From Sulfuricurvum sp. (lineage in GTDB: Bacteria > Campylobacterota > Campylobacteria > Campylobacterales > Sulfurimonadaceae), in contig JAQTTG010000011.1 of NCBI GenBank assembly GCA_028710885.1, positions 1 to 40,609 on the forward strand: 40,609 nt of DNA, written 5' to 3'. The position numbers and the translations under genes are program-made. Below, in pieces: positions 6,672 through 14,384 of this stretch (its first letter is position 1; each line of letters opens with the position of its first letter). The notes under the pieces are model-generated. The model saw only the letters and a program-made list of their open reading frames with translations, searched no databases and was not told the DNA's origin.

Positions 6672-7421
6672 ATGCTAATCTTGGAAGAAATCATCAAGCT
6701 ATATTTTCATTCCGCAATTATTCATGCGATTCTCATCACCGCTGCGATGAGCGCTATCGTTTTCATAGGGTTACTGGTGATCGAGAAAAGTTTCACCAAA
6801 ATTGCCTGCAAACTGTTCCAAAATCTCGATTATTATGCAGTAAAAATTGTTGCTGTGATATGGGTATTGTCTTATTTGATGATTATCACTTATTTCAATG
6901 AATATGTTAGGGACGTTCATCTTTTCAGTATGTGTATCGCTTTAATGATTTTGCTACAAAGACGAAAATTTCATGCTTTGGATGATGAGATGCAAGACGC
7001 GTTTAATCATGAGAAGAACTGGTGGGATATCCTCTGGGGTAATACGGAAAAAGTGCAGAGCAAATACCTCGATATCGAGACCTATCAGAAACAAGGGTCT
7101 AAAATCATGGCGGAATACATCAGCAAAGGTATCAAAGCCGATGAGATAAAAAAAATCGATGGATATGTTGCCCAAACCTGCGAGATCATCGAGAATATCA
7201 ATGAGATATTCCGTAAATCGCTCAAAAACGAGACGACGATGGTGGAGAACCGCGAGTTGCTCTATAAAGCGTATCAAGAGCTGAAAGAGCGATACGAGTA
7301 TTTTGAAAAGAAATACCACGATTTGTTGCAGGACAACTACACGTTTAACAACCCTATCGCCGAACTAATAGCAAAAAACATGGAGGTCGAATCTCAAAAA
7401 GACCTCTTGAATAATCTGTAA
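6672..7421 (+). CDS. Membrane protein with C-terminal coiled coil, function unknown
   Basis: A very strong ribosome-binding site (AAGGAGG) precedes the ATG. Residues 1-100 contain three membrane segments (about 15-40, 54-74 and 83-96). The remaining 150 residues are soluble and helical with heptad-like Lys/Glu patterns (NETTMVENRELLYKAYQELK, RYEYFEKKYHDLL), so the protein probably presents a cytoplasmic coiled coil. The WWDILWG stretch after the membrane part is distinctive. Base composition is closer to the core genome than that of the genes before it, so it may belong to a different acquisition. I recognise no family. The next small frame begins 11 bases later. Confidence 0.65.
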   Translation: MLILEEIIKLYFHSAIIHAILITAAMSAIVFIGLLVIEKSFTKIACKLFQNLDYYAVKIVAVIWVLSYLMIITYFNEYVRDVHLFSMCIALMILLQRRKFHALDDEMQDAFNHEKNWWDILWGNTEKVQSKYLDIETYQKQGSKIMAEYISKGIKADEIKKIDGYVAQTCEIIENINEIFRKSLKNETTMVENRELLYKAYQELKERYEYFEKKYHDLLQDNYTFNNPIAELIAKNMEVESQKDLLNNL

Positions 7422-7432
7422 AGGGAGATGCG

Positions 7433-7537
7433 ATGAATTTATCAAGCTATGTCGATGCGGATGTGATGGCGTCCGAAGAAAATACGATCGAATCGATTTC
7501 TAAACAGCTCGGAATTCGTCTCAAAGATGGTGAGTGA
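7433..7537 (+). CDS. Short frame (34 aa), probably a truncated gene start
   Basis: A good ribosome-binding site (AAGGGAG at 7421-7427) precedes an ATG opening 34 codons with core-like codon use: MNLSSYVDADVMASEENTI then ESISKQLGIRLKDGE. It stops right where a long hairpin begins at 7538, and the DNA beyond is gene debris. It looks like the surviving 5' end of a longer gene that was cut by rearrangement, though a genuine small protein cannot be excluded. Confidence 0.4.
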   Translation: MNLSSYVDADVMASEENTIESISKQLGIRLKDGE

Positions 7538-7582
7538 ATCAAGATACTGGAGAGTACTAAAGTACATCAGTAATAACTTGAT
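7538..7582 (+). other. Nested inverted repeat / long hairpin
   Basis: Complementary segments nest symmetrically: ATCAAG (7538-7543) with CTTGAT (7577-7582), TACTG (7545-7549) with CAGTA (7568-7572), and GTACT (7554-7558) with AGTAC (7561-7565). This makes an interrupted hairpin of about 16 base pairs immediately after the truncated frame. No T tract follows, so it is not a standard intrinsic terminator; it may be a recombination scar or a structured transcript end. Confidence 0.5.
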
Positions 7583-7612
7583 CTTAGTAGTGGACATGTT
7601 CATTTGCTTGTG

Positions 7613-7913
7613 CTAAAGACAGGAAGAATATAAACAATAATATACTAAGTGCAGAAGTTTTAAAATTTCATTTTTAAGCAGTAAAAGTTTGTTGTTGATA
7701 ATGTCCAAAATCTCGTCAGCATCAATATCGAAATAATCCGGAACGATGATGTTTCTGAAATTCTTGATTTTTTGTCAAGGTATTTCGTATGGCTCTTTGA
7801 AATTCTTATCCAAGCGAAAAACAATTTCACCGATAACTAGGAAATATTGAATCACGTTGTTTTACAAATGTGGAATTTTCATTCGAATTCAGCAGTGCGC
7901 CGATGAGTATCAT
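7613..7913 (-). pseudogene. Dead hepT (DUF86) toxin RNase gene
   Basis: Read on the minus strand, the segment translates to a clear HepT-like sequence: QYFLVIGEIVFRLDKNFKEP, then YEIP-stop-QKIKNFRNIIV, then PDYFDIDADEILDIINNK. HepT proteins have IGEA, PEIPW and the RNase motif R-x4-6-H within FRN-LVHDYF. Here the Trp after EIP is a TGA (plus-strand TCA at 7775-7777) and the catalytic His is Pro (plus-strand CGG at 7739-7741). The upstream part (TFVKQRDSI) continues in another frame, implying an indel near 7840. The MntA antitoxin partner, which inactivates HepT by AMPylation, is absent. The locus is therefore a decayed HepT/MNT toxin-antitoxin remnant. Boundaries are approximate. Confidence 0.7.
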
Positions 7914-7971
7914 TATCGTCAGAACTCCAACCTAGCCATTCGATATACTATTCATAACAAAATTACCCTCA

Positions 7972-8061
7972 GAATTTGGATTGAAGCCGAAGAAAGCTCT
8001 TCCTGAATCATTTATTGAACAATCTTTTTCGGATGAATCCGATGAGGTGGATAGCATTTAA
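7972..8061 (+). pseudogene. Orphan 3' end of a second rmuC
   Basis: The frame ending at the TAA 8059-8061 reads EFGLKPKKALPESF then IEQSFSDESDEVDSI. The intact RmuC at 1570-2880 ends LGLKPKKMLPSS and then an acidic tail ending EEENI. The position relative to the stop, the acidic ending and 17 identical bases all match. No other part of rmuC precedes it. It is either the displaced native end of rmuC after an insertion, or a fragment of an incoming allele. Confidence 0.7.
7978..7994 (+). repeat. 17-bp direct repeat, right copy
   Basis: Identical to 2812-2828 and in the same coding frame relative to the rmuC stop. Together the copies delimit about 5.2 kb of accessory DNA. Confidence 0.75.
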
Positions 8062-8065
8062 AAGG

Positions 8066-8088
8066 TTCTAATGATTTTCTCATTAGAA
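8066..8088. promoter_or_regulatory. Perfect 9-bp inverted repeat upstream of the metal-efflux operon
   Basis: TTCTAATGA (8066-8074) and TCATTAGAA (8080-8088) are perfectly complementary around TTTTC. No T tract follows, so an operator for the operon's own OmpR-type regulator is more attractive than a terminator. It lies 41 bases before the first gene, upstream of AT-rich -10-like sequences (TACTAT, TATATT at about 8094-8111). Confidence 0.4.
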
Positions 8089-8129
8089 ATACATACTATT
8101 GCACTATATTTCCGTGAAGGATTAGATAG

Positions 8130-9344
8130 ATGCAAATAATCCATAACCGTTTGAATAAACGATTATTCTTGCTCATGGCTGTAGTGTGGATGCCGACATA
8201 TACTCTGGCGATCACTTTTGACACCCTCTCTTCTTTGGCATACTCGCATTCTGAAAATAAATTTGAAGCTGATGGAAAGCGTCAGGCACTTTTATATGAC
8301 AAAGAAGCTATCTCCGCAAACGAACCCCTGATATTAGAAGGTTCAACTCGTAGAATCCGAGCCGATACTACCAATGCGGACGGGTTTGAATATGGTGCAA
8401 TGGTAGGTTTTACTGCTAAAAATCCATGGGTGATGCAAGCGCGTAATGCTCAAATTGATGCTGCAATTCAAACATTGGAAGCAACCCAATTTCTTCAGCG
8501 CGGAAGAATCCAAATCTCACTAAAACGTAATTACCTTTTGAGTATTTTGAGTAAGCAAATGTTTGAAGTGTACACTCAGAAAAATGAATTAGCTGAGAAA
8601 GCATATGATGTTTCACTCAAAAAATATCAGGCTGGACGTGTATCTCAGATGGAAGTTGTACGATTTGATACGGAGCGCTTTATTTCTAGAAAAGAACGGG
8701 ATGAAGCACAGTTACAATACCAACATTTTCAGGATGTACTTCGAGAAGAGAGTTTACTCGATCAAGAGATTTATGTTGAAGATTTGTCATTTGAGTTTTT
8801 GAAAGATAAAAACATGAGTCAAATTTTATCTGAGGCACCAATACTGCAAAGTTATGATCTACGTCAGGATGAGCTGAGTAAAGAGATTGAAACACTTCGT
8901 CATTCGCGGGTGGAAACGGTTGTTATAGGGGTGGGGATGACACAGGAACCGACTCAAAACAGTGTAGATATGAAAGTGACAATTCCTTTGGCTTTTGGTA
9001 TTAAAAATGAGAAAAAGATAGCTTCATTGATGGCGTTACGCAGTGCATTGTCGTACCAAAAAGAGATTCGCATTCAAAAAATTCGTATGACATTGATACA
9101 GTCGTTTGCACGTTTAGGCGAGATGGAACGTTTGATAGATGAATCTGTTTTGGCACAATCACGACAAGAAACTTTATATACGATCGCAAAAAAAGGGTTT
9201 GAAGGTGGCGTAGTCAGTTTATTTGAATATTTGGATACGAAAAATCGTTTTTATAATTCACGGATTGAGACTCTGCGACTCAAACGCGGCTATGTAGAAG
9301 AAACAGCATTAATGGAAGAACAATTGGGGGGAATATATAAATGA
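8130..9344 (+). CDS. TolC-family outer membrane efflux protein of heavy-metal RND system
   Basis: A 404-residue protein with an N-terminal signal (about residues 1-27, ending TYTLA) and two halves of long helices typical of TolC-family outer membrane channels: residues about 100-200 (RNAQIDAAIQTLEATQFLQR, AYDVSLKKYQAGRVSQMEVV) and 290-400 (YTIAKKGFEGGVVSLFEYLD, RFYNSRIETLRLKRGY). The KKYQAGRVS and KKGFEGGVVSLFEYLD segments are the paired structural repeats of the family. It would provide the exit duct for the pump encoded two genes on; its TGA overlaps the next ATG by four bases. Homologues are CzcC/CusC-type. First gene of the operon. Confidence 0.85.
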   Translation: MQIIHNRLNKRLFLLMAVVWMPTYTLAITFDTLSSLAYSHSENKFEADGKRQALLYDKEAISANEPLILEGSTRRIRADTTNADGFEYGAMVGFTAKNPWVMQARNAQIDAAIQTLEATQFLQRGRIQISLKRNYLLSILSKQMFEVYTQKNELAEKAYDVSLKKYQAGRVSQMEVVRFDTERFISRKERDEAQLQYQHFQDVLREESLLDQEIYVEDLSFEFLKDKNMSQILSEAPILQSYDLRQDELSKEIETLRHSRVETVVIGVGMTQEPTQNSVDMKVTIPLAFGIKNEKKIASLMALRSALSYQKEIRIQKIRMTLIQSFARLGEMERLIDESVLAQSRQETLYTIAKKGFEGGVVSLFEYLDTKNRFYNSRIETLRLKRGYVEETALMEEQLGGIYK

Positions 9345-10393
9345 AAAAGTTGATTTTATGGATAGCACTGTGCGCTGTTGCATTTGGAACCCTCACGATG
9401 AGTAGTGAACAAGTCCGAAAACTGGGAATAACCGTACATAATGTTCGCTACATACAAAGTGAATCTATGGGGCCGTTTATCGGGACATTCGATTATGGAG
9501 ATGAACACTCATATAACTACACCCTCAGTACGCAGGCGACAGTGGTAAATGTCATAAAAAAACCGGGTGATATCGTTACAAAAGGGGAAGCAATTTGTCG
9601 AATTGCTTCGGCAGAATTACTCAGTAGCAGTTATGAGTTGCATGATATTGAACAACGGTTGAAACTGGCGCAAGAATATGCTAAAAAAGATGCCGGATTG
9701 TATAAAGACGGAGTATTATCATTGCGTGATACCCAAAAAAGCAATTTGGAAGTTATGACGCTCAAAGTAAAAGCTGGTGAAGTAGGAAGCCGTTTTACTT
9801 ATGCCGGAGCTGACATACATCCGAGTGAAGGGATGGTTTTTACCATTCGAGCTAAACGCTCGGGAATCTTGACCCTTTCGCCGCTTATGGGAGGAGATAA
9901 AATTGAACCGTTTGTCCCTTACTTAAAAATTTCGGATACAAATGCATTGAATGCCGTGATTATGATCCCTCCTAAATTTATCTCTGCTATTAAAAAAGGT
10001 TCCAGCGTCTTGGATAAAGAGAATAAAGTGATTGGTAAGATCACCTCCGTCTCTATTTCGGTAAATCGATTGAATAATTCTGGTGCGGCAATGGCACATA
10101 TAACTAATCCAGACGAATCATTTCGTGCAGGGACATCTGCTGAAATGTATATAGCGGGTGTACAACAAAGTAAATGGGTGCTTTTACCGCGAGCATCAGT
10201 GAGTAAGTATAAAAATAAAGATATATGTTTTGTACGAACATCAGATGGCTTCGCCCCCAAAACGTTGGAAGTGCAAAAAAACTTTAGAGATTATGTTGCG
10301 GTAAGTGCTGATGGATTTACCCCAAAAACACAAGTAGTAGTTGAGGGGATTATTTATTTAAAAGGGCTCCTCGGCGGGATGGGATTTGAATAA
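9341..10393 (+). CDS. Periplasmic adaptor (membrane fusion protein) of heavy-metal RND system
   Basis: Signal peptide at residues 1-20, then the adaptor layout: a barrel-sandwich/lipoyl strand (STQATVVNVIKKPGDIVTKGEAICRI), a short helical hairpin (about residues 95-125), the second lipoyl half (IRAKRSGILTLSPLMGGDKI), a beta-barrel (NAVIMIPPKFISAIKKGSSV) and a membrane-proximal domain (LLPRASVSKYKNKDICFVRT). The helical hairpin is short, as in CusB/CzcB-type adaptors. It links the inner-membrane pump to the outer-membrane channel. Overlaps its neighbours by 4 bases and 1 base, so the three genes form one translationally coupled unit. No His- or Met-rich metal-binding tail is seen. Confidence 0.85.
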   Translation: MKKLILWIALCAVAFGTLTMSSEQVRKLGITVHNVRYIQSESMGPFIGTFDYGDEHSYNYTLSTQATVVNVIKKPGDIVTKGEAICRIASAELLSSSYELHDIEQRLKLAQEYAKKDAGLYKDGVLSLRDTQKSNLEVMTLKVKAGEVGSRFTYAGADIHPSEGMVFTIRAKRSGILTLSPLMGGDKIEPFVPYLKISDTNALNAVIMIPPKFISAIKKGSSVLDKENKVIGKITSVSISVNRLNNSGAAMAHITNPDESFRAGTSAEMYIAGVQQSKWVLLPRASVSKYKNKDICFVRTSDGFAPKTLEVQKNFRDYVAVSADGFTPKTQVVVEGIIYLKGLLGGMGFE

Positions 10394-13300
10394 TGATACA
10401 TTCCATCATCGAGTTTTCTCTCAGACAAAGGCTGATCGTTATTCTCCTCTCATTGGGGCTATTTGCCTATGGGGTTTACTCATTTTCTAAAATTCCGATC
10501 GATGCTTTTCCTGATATCTCATCGACACAAGTTAAAATCATTATGAAAGCTCCCGGGATGACACCCGAAGAGGTCGAAAGTCGTGTTGTAAGACCAATGG
10601 AAGCAGAACTTTTGGGGTTGGAAAATGAGAGACTTCTTAAAAGTACTTCGAAATACGCTATCGCTGATATCACGATCGATTTTAATGACGGCAGTGATAT
10701 TTACCGTGCCCGTGCACAGGTCGCGGAAAAACTCTCTTCGCTTATTCCAAATCTCCCTAAAGGGGTGAGTGGCGGGATGGCTCCGATCACAACCCCGCTT
10801 GGGGAAGCATTTATGTTTACAATTGAGGGGGATTTGAGTCAAAAAGAGAAACGTGAGTTACTTGATTTTACAATTCGTCCTGCCTTGCGTGGAGCAAAAG
10901 GGGTCGCTGATGTTAATTCACTCGGCGGTGAATCACGAGCAATCGTAGTACAACCTGATTTTCGTGCGATGCGTACACTCGGAATTACATTGGGCTCTTT
11001 GCAAGATACTCTCTCGAAGAATCTTAAAAATGACGGCGCAGGACGGATTGATGCAAGCGAAGAGAGCTTTTTGGTAAAAGTAGAAAGCGGTGTTAAAGAT
11101 GCCAGTGAAATCGCAAAAATCACCATTCATTCCGATAGCGGTCCGATTCGTATCGGGGATTTTTGTGAAGTGCGTGATGATGCAAGAACCCGTTTGGGAT
11201 TTGTAACTAAAAATGGAATCGGTGAAGCAACAGAAGGGCTTGTATTAACACTAAAAGGGGCAAATGCCCAAGAAACAATTACGCAGATCAAAGAGCGTCT
11301 GAAAAAGCTCAAACGACAACTTCCTGCTGGAGTTTATATTGTCCCTTTTTATGATCGCAGCAATCTGATTCAAAAAGCAGTAGGGACTGTTTCAAAAGCA
11401 CTTGTAGAAGCAATAGTGCTGGTTATTGTTTTGTTGATGTTATTTTTAGGAGATATACGTGCTGCGATTGCTGTAAGTGTTATTTTGCCTTTTTCGTTGG
11501 CGATAGCATTTGTTATGATGAAATATTTTGGACTAAGTGCCAATCTGATGAGTTTGGGAGGATTGGCAATCGCTATTGGAATGCTCGTCGATTCGGCAGT
11601 CGTCGTCGTCGAAAACAGTTTTGCAAAGCTGAGTGAAAACGATGATTCCTTGCCAAAACTTCATCAAATATATCGTGCAACAAAAGAGGTCAGTACGGCT
11701 GTTTTTAGTGGCATTTTAATCATTGCCGTCGTCTTTTTACCTTTGTTGACATTGGAAGGATTGGAGGGAAAACTCTTTGCTCCGGTAGCAATGACAATCG
11801 TATTTGCTCTTTTTGGCTCTTTAGTACTTTCGCTGACCCTGATTCCGGTGGTGTGTTCTTTGGTCCTTAAAAGTACTCCCCATAAAGAGACTGCTTTGGG
11901 AGCATTTTTTAACCGTACATACCAACCTATGCTCACTTTTGCTTTGGATAAAACGCGAACACTTTTTATCAGTGCTGTAATTTTTTTGCTCATTAGCTTC
12001 TCATTATTTGCTTTTGTAGGGAAAAGTTTTATGCCGACATTGGATGAGGGTGATATTATTTTGGGGATAGAAACTGTCCCTTCTATATCGTTGGAAAAAT
12101 CCAAAGAGTTGAATCTAGCAATCCAAAATGCAATATTGTCTCATGTTCCCGAAGTAAAAACAATCGTAGCAAGAACCGGTTCTGATGAATTAGGTTTGGA
12201 CCCTATGGGGCTTAATCAAACAGATACCTTTATCACCTTGAAACCTCAAAGCCAATGGAAAGCAAAAACGAAAGAGGAGATCAAAGCAAAGATTAAAGAA
12301 GCACTCAAAAATTTTGCAGGAATCAGTTTTAGCTTTACTCAACCGATTGAAATGAGAGTTTCGGAAATGTTGACAGGCTCTAGGGGAGATTTGGCGGTCA
12401 AAATATACGGAAAAGATATCCAGACTCTCAATACGCTTAGTCAACAGACTGCTGACATTCTTCAGGGAATTCGTGGATCATCAGAAATATTTACAACCTT
12501 GAATGAAGGGGTTAACTATCTCAAAGTTAAGCCAAACAGGATCGAATCAGCTAAAACCGGTGTTGATACGGCAGAGTTAGAACTTTTTCTAAAGACAGCA
12601 CTCGATGGGGTGATCATTGATGAAATTCCTATCGGTAATGCCAGAATTCCTGTGCTCATGCGATTGGAAGGAGATGTTTCCAAAGATATGGAATTGTTTA
12701 AATCACTTGAGATGCCATTGTCAGGTGGAGTTTCAGTACCAGTCTCCAGTATCGCTGATATAAAATCGATTGAAGGTGTTTTGAAAGTGGATCGTGAAAA
12801 TGGTGAGCGATTGAGTACGATCAGAGCAAATGTCGAGGGACGGGATTTGGTCGGATATGTTGATGAAGCTAAACAAAAACTTGCTACAAACCTTCATTTG
12901 CCACAAGGCTATCATATTGTTTTTGGAGGGCAATTTGAGAATCAACAACGGGCAGCTGCAAAATTGATGACAGTGATACCGATTAGTATCGGTGTCATCT
13001 TTTTGATTTTATTTTTTACGTTTCGATCTGTCAGTATGACACTTTTGATTTTGCTAAATATCCCTTTTGCCGTTACCGGCGGGATAATCACATTGTACTT
13101 TTCCGGTGAGTATCTCTCCGTTCCGGCATCGGTAGGTTTTATCGCTTTGTTTGGGATCGCAGTACTCAATGGTGTTGTGATGGTGAGTTATTTTAATACG
13201 CTGTTAAAAAATGGATATAGTATTGATGATACAGTACGTTTTGGTGCAGAACGTCGATTACGTCCAGTATTGATGACGGCATTTATCGCTGCATTGGGAC

Positions 13301-13455
13301 TGTTACCGCTGCTGTTTGCGACAGGGGTGGGCAGTGAAGTACAAAAACCTTTAGCTATTGTCGTATTGGGTGGTTTGGTTACGTCGACACTTTTGACATT
13401 GATGATCTTGCCTCCTGCCTTTAAACTCCTCTATAAAAAGGAAAAGAGAATATGA
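10393..13455 (+). CDS. Heavy-metal RND efflux pump (CzcA/CusA family)
   Basis: At 1020 residues this is a full-length HME-RND proton antiporter with 12 predicted membrane helices and two large periplasmic loops. Family marks include IPIDAFPDISSTQVKI, APGMTPEEVESRVVRPME, GLDPMGLNQTDTFITLKP and the TM4 segment AIAIGMLVDSAVVVVENSF. In TM4 the proton-relay residues D400 and E407 are present, but the first Asp of the CzcA DFG motif is replaced by Ala394 (AIG), as in CusA-type pumps, while the DPMG..TDTF porter motif is CzcA-like. Substrate (Zn/Co/Cd/Ni versus Cu/Ag) therefore cannot be assigned from sequence. It works with the two preceding products and overlaps the following gene by 4 bases. Confidence 0.93.
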   Translation: MIHSIIEFSLRQRLIVILLSLGLFAYGVYSFSKIPIDAFPDISSTQVKIIMKAPGMTPEEVESRVVRPMEAELLGLENERLLKSTSKYAIADITIDFNDGSDIYRARAQVAEKLSSLIPNLPKGVSGGMAPITTPLGEAFMFTIEGDLSQKEKRELLDFTIRPALRGAKGVADVNSLGGESRAIVVQPDFRAMRTLGITLGSLQDTLSKNLKNDGAGRIDASEESFLVKVESGVKDASEIAKITIHSDSGPIRIGDFCEVRDDARTRLGFVTKNGIGEATEGLVLTLKGANAQETITQIKERLKKLKRQLPAGVYIVPFYDRSNLIQKAVGTVSKALVEAIVLVIVLLMLFLGDIRAAIAVSVILPFSLAIAFVMMKYFGLSANLMSLGGLAIAIGMLVDSAVVVVENSFAKLSENDDSLPKLHQIYRATKEVSTAVFSGILIIAVVFLPLLTLEGLEGKLFAPVAMTIVFALFGSLVLSLTLIPVVCSLVLKSTPHKETALGAFFNRTYQPMLTFALDKTRTLFISAVIFLLISFSLFAFVGKSFMPTLDEGDIILGIETVPSISLEKSKELNLAIQNAILSHVPEVKTIVARTGSDELGLDPMGLNQTDTFITLKPQSQWKAKTKEEIKAKIKEALKNFAGISFSFTQPIEMRVSEMLTGSRGDLAVKIYGKDIQTLNTLSQQTADILQGIRGSSEIFTTLNEGVNYLKVKPNRIESAKTGVDTAELELFLKTALDGVIIDEIPIGNARIPVLMRLEGDVSKDMELFKSLEMPLSGGVSVPVSSIADIKSIEGVLKVDRENGERLSTIRANVEGRDLVGYVDEAKQKLATNLHLPQGYHIVFGGQFENQQRAAAKLMTVIPISIGVIFLILFFTFRSVSMTLLILLNIPFAVTGGIITLYFSGEYLSVPASVGFIALFGIAVLNGVVMVSYFNTLLKNGYSIDDTVRFGAERRLRPVLMTAFIAALGLLPLLFATGVGSEVQKPLAIVVLGGLVTSTLLTLMILPPAFKLLYKKEKRI

Positions 13456-13736
13456 AAAAAGGGTTAGATATCTATTTTGAGATGGAAACCAAAGATACTA
13501 TGGTTGATTTTTTATTGACACAAGGGTATGATGATTTTTATTTTTTTCGTTGTAACCGCTATTCGAGTGGAGCTTTTTTGGTCAGTATTGAAGAACAAGT
13601 GAGTGCCAGACGTGAATTTGGACTTTTTCGTATTTTTATAGAAGCATCAGATGCTTACGCTCTTGCCGAAAAAATAAAAACTGATGTAAAAGACAAAAGT
13701 ATTAAAATATTTGCCCACGATTTTCAGGAGCTTTAA
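13452..13736 (+). CDS. DUF3240-type small protein of the metal-efflux operon
   Basis: A 94-residue cytoplasmic protein with alternating beta/alpha pattern: LDIYFEMETKDTMVDFLLTQ, EFGLFRIFIEASDAYALAEK, KSIKIFAHDF. The order fits DUF3240, a PII/CutA-like small family often encoded directly after CzcA-type pumps. Its start ATG overlaps the pump's stop, and the regulator follows with no gap, so it is an integral part of the operon. By analogy with PII-like proteins it could bind a metal or regulate the pump; no direct evidence of either is visible. Family assignment is by recollection of pattern and context. Confidence 0.6.
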   Translation: MKKGLDIYFEMETKDTMVDFLLTQGYDDFYFFRCNRYSSGAFLVSIEEQVSARREFGLFRIFIEASDAYALAEKIKTDVKDKSIKIFAHDFQEL

Positions 13737-14384
13737 ATGCGTATTCTGATCGCTGATGATGAAAAAGAGTTGCTAGCATTGCTTCGATTATCATTGCAGA
13801 GTGATTGGATTGTTGATACTGCTTCCGAAGTAGATGAAGCAAAAGGGTATTTGGATGCTTTTGGATACGCAGTTGTTATTTTTGACCGTACATTTCATGG
13901 AATTGATCGGGTAAAAGAGTTGATCATTTATGCAAAAGCCAAGCATCCGAGAACGGCTGTTTTGGTGCTGAGTGCTTTGGGCGGTGTAGATGAAAAAGTT
14001 GAAGGACTCGGCTTCGGAGCTGATGATTATCTCGAAAAACCTTTTGACATTAAAGAATTACGGGCGCGTTTAACTGCATTGTCACGTCGTTTTTCCAGCC
14101 GAAAAATAGTGATTGAAGGGATATTGATTGATCATGATACACAAACGCTGAGTCGTGAAAATGATCCTCTTGTTTTGAGCAAAAATGAGCATGCATTGTT
14201 CTTTCATCTTCTTTCTAAATCCCCTCAGGTAGTATCACGTGAAGAGATATTAGATGCATTGTATGATAATCCTCAAAACATTACTTCTAACGCAGTAGAT
14301 GAACTTGTGGCTAGAGTGCGAAAAAAACTTCATCCCTCCATCATTAAAACGATCAAGACGAGAGGATTTGTTGTTGAAATTTAA
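13737..14384 (+). CDS. OmpR-family response regulator for the metal-efflux operon
   Basis: Receiver domain at residues 1-115 with the acidic pair D7/D8, phospho-acceptor D50 (VVIFDRTF), Ser in VLSALG and Lys in LEKPFD; then a winged-helix DNA-binding domain at about 125-213 with the LSKNEHALFFHLL, VVSREEILDALYD and ITSNAVDELVARVRKKL elements. It follows the pump genes in the same operon and precedes its kinase, so it most likely activates the efflux genes in response to metal, as CusR, CopR and CzcR do. The 9-bp inverted repeat at 8066-8088 is a candidate binding site. Confidence 0.9.
   Translation: MRILIADDEKELLALLRLSLQSDWIVDTASEVDEAKGYLDAFGYAVVIFDRTFHGIDRVKELIIYAKAKHPRTAVLVLSALGGVDEKVEGLGFGADDYLEKPFDIKELRARLTALSRRFSSRKIVIEGILIDHDTQTLSRENDPLVLSKNEHALFFHLLSKSPQVVSREEILDALYDNPQNITSNAVDELVARVRKKLHPSIIKTIKTRGFVVEI

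Noticed and set aside
2812-7994. 17-bp direct repeat as a proven att site pair of an integrative element
   Set aside because: No integrase or tRNA target is present and the repeat falls in coding sequence of two homologous gene ends, so conservation alone could explain it. Kept only as a hypothesis in the findings.
14299-14373. ATG at 14299 as start of the histidine kinase
   Set aside because: It would overlap the regulator gene by 86 bases without a ribosome-binding site; TTG 14374 has AGAGGA at proper spacing.
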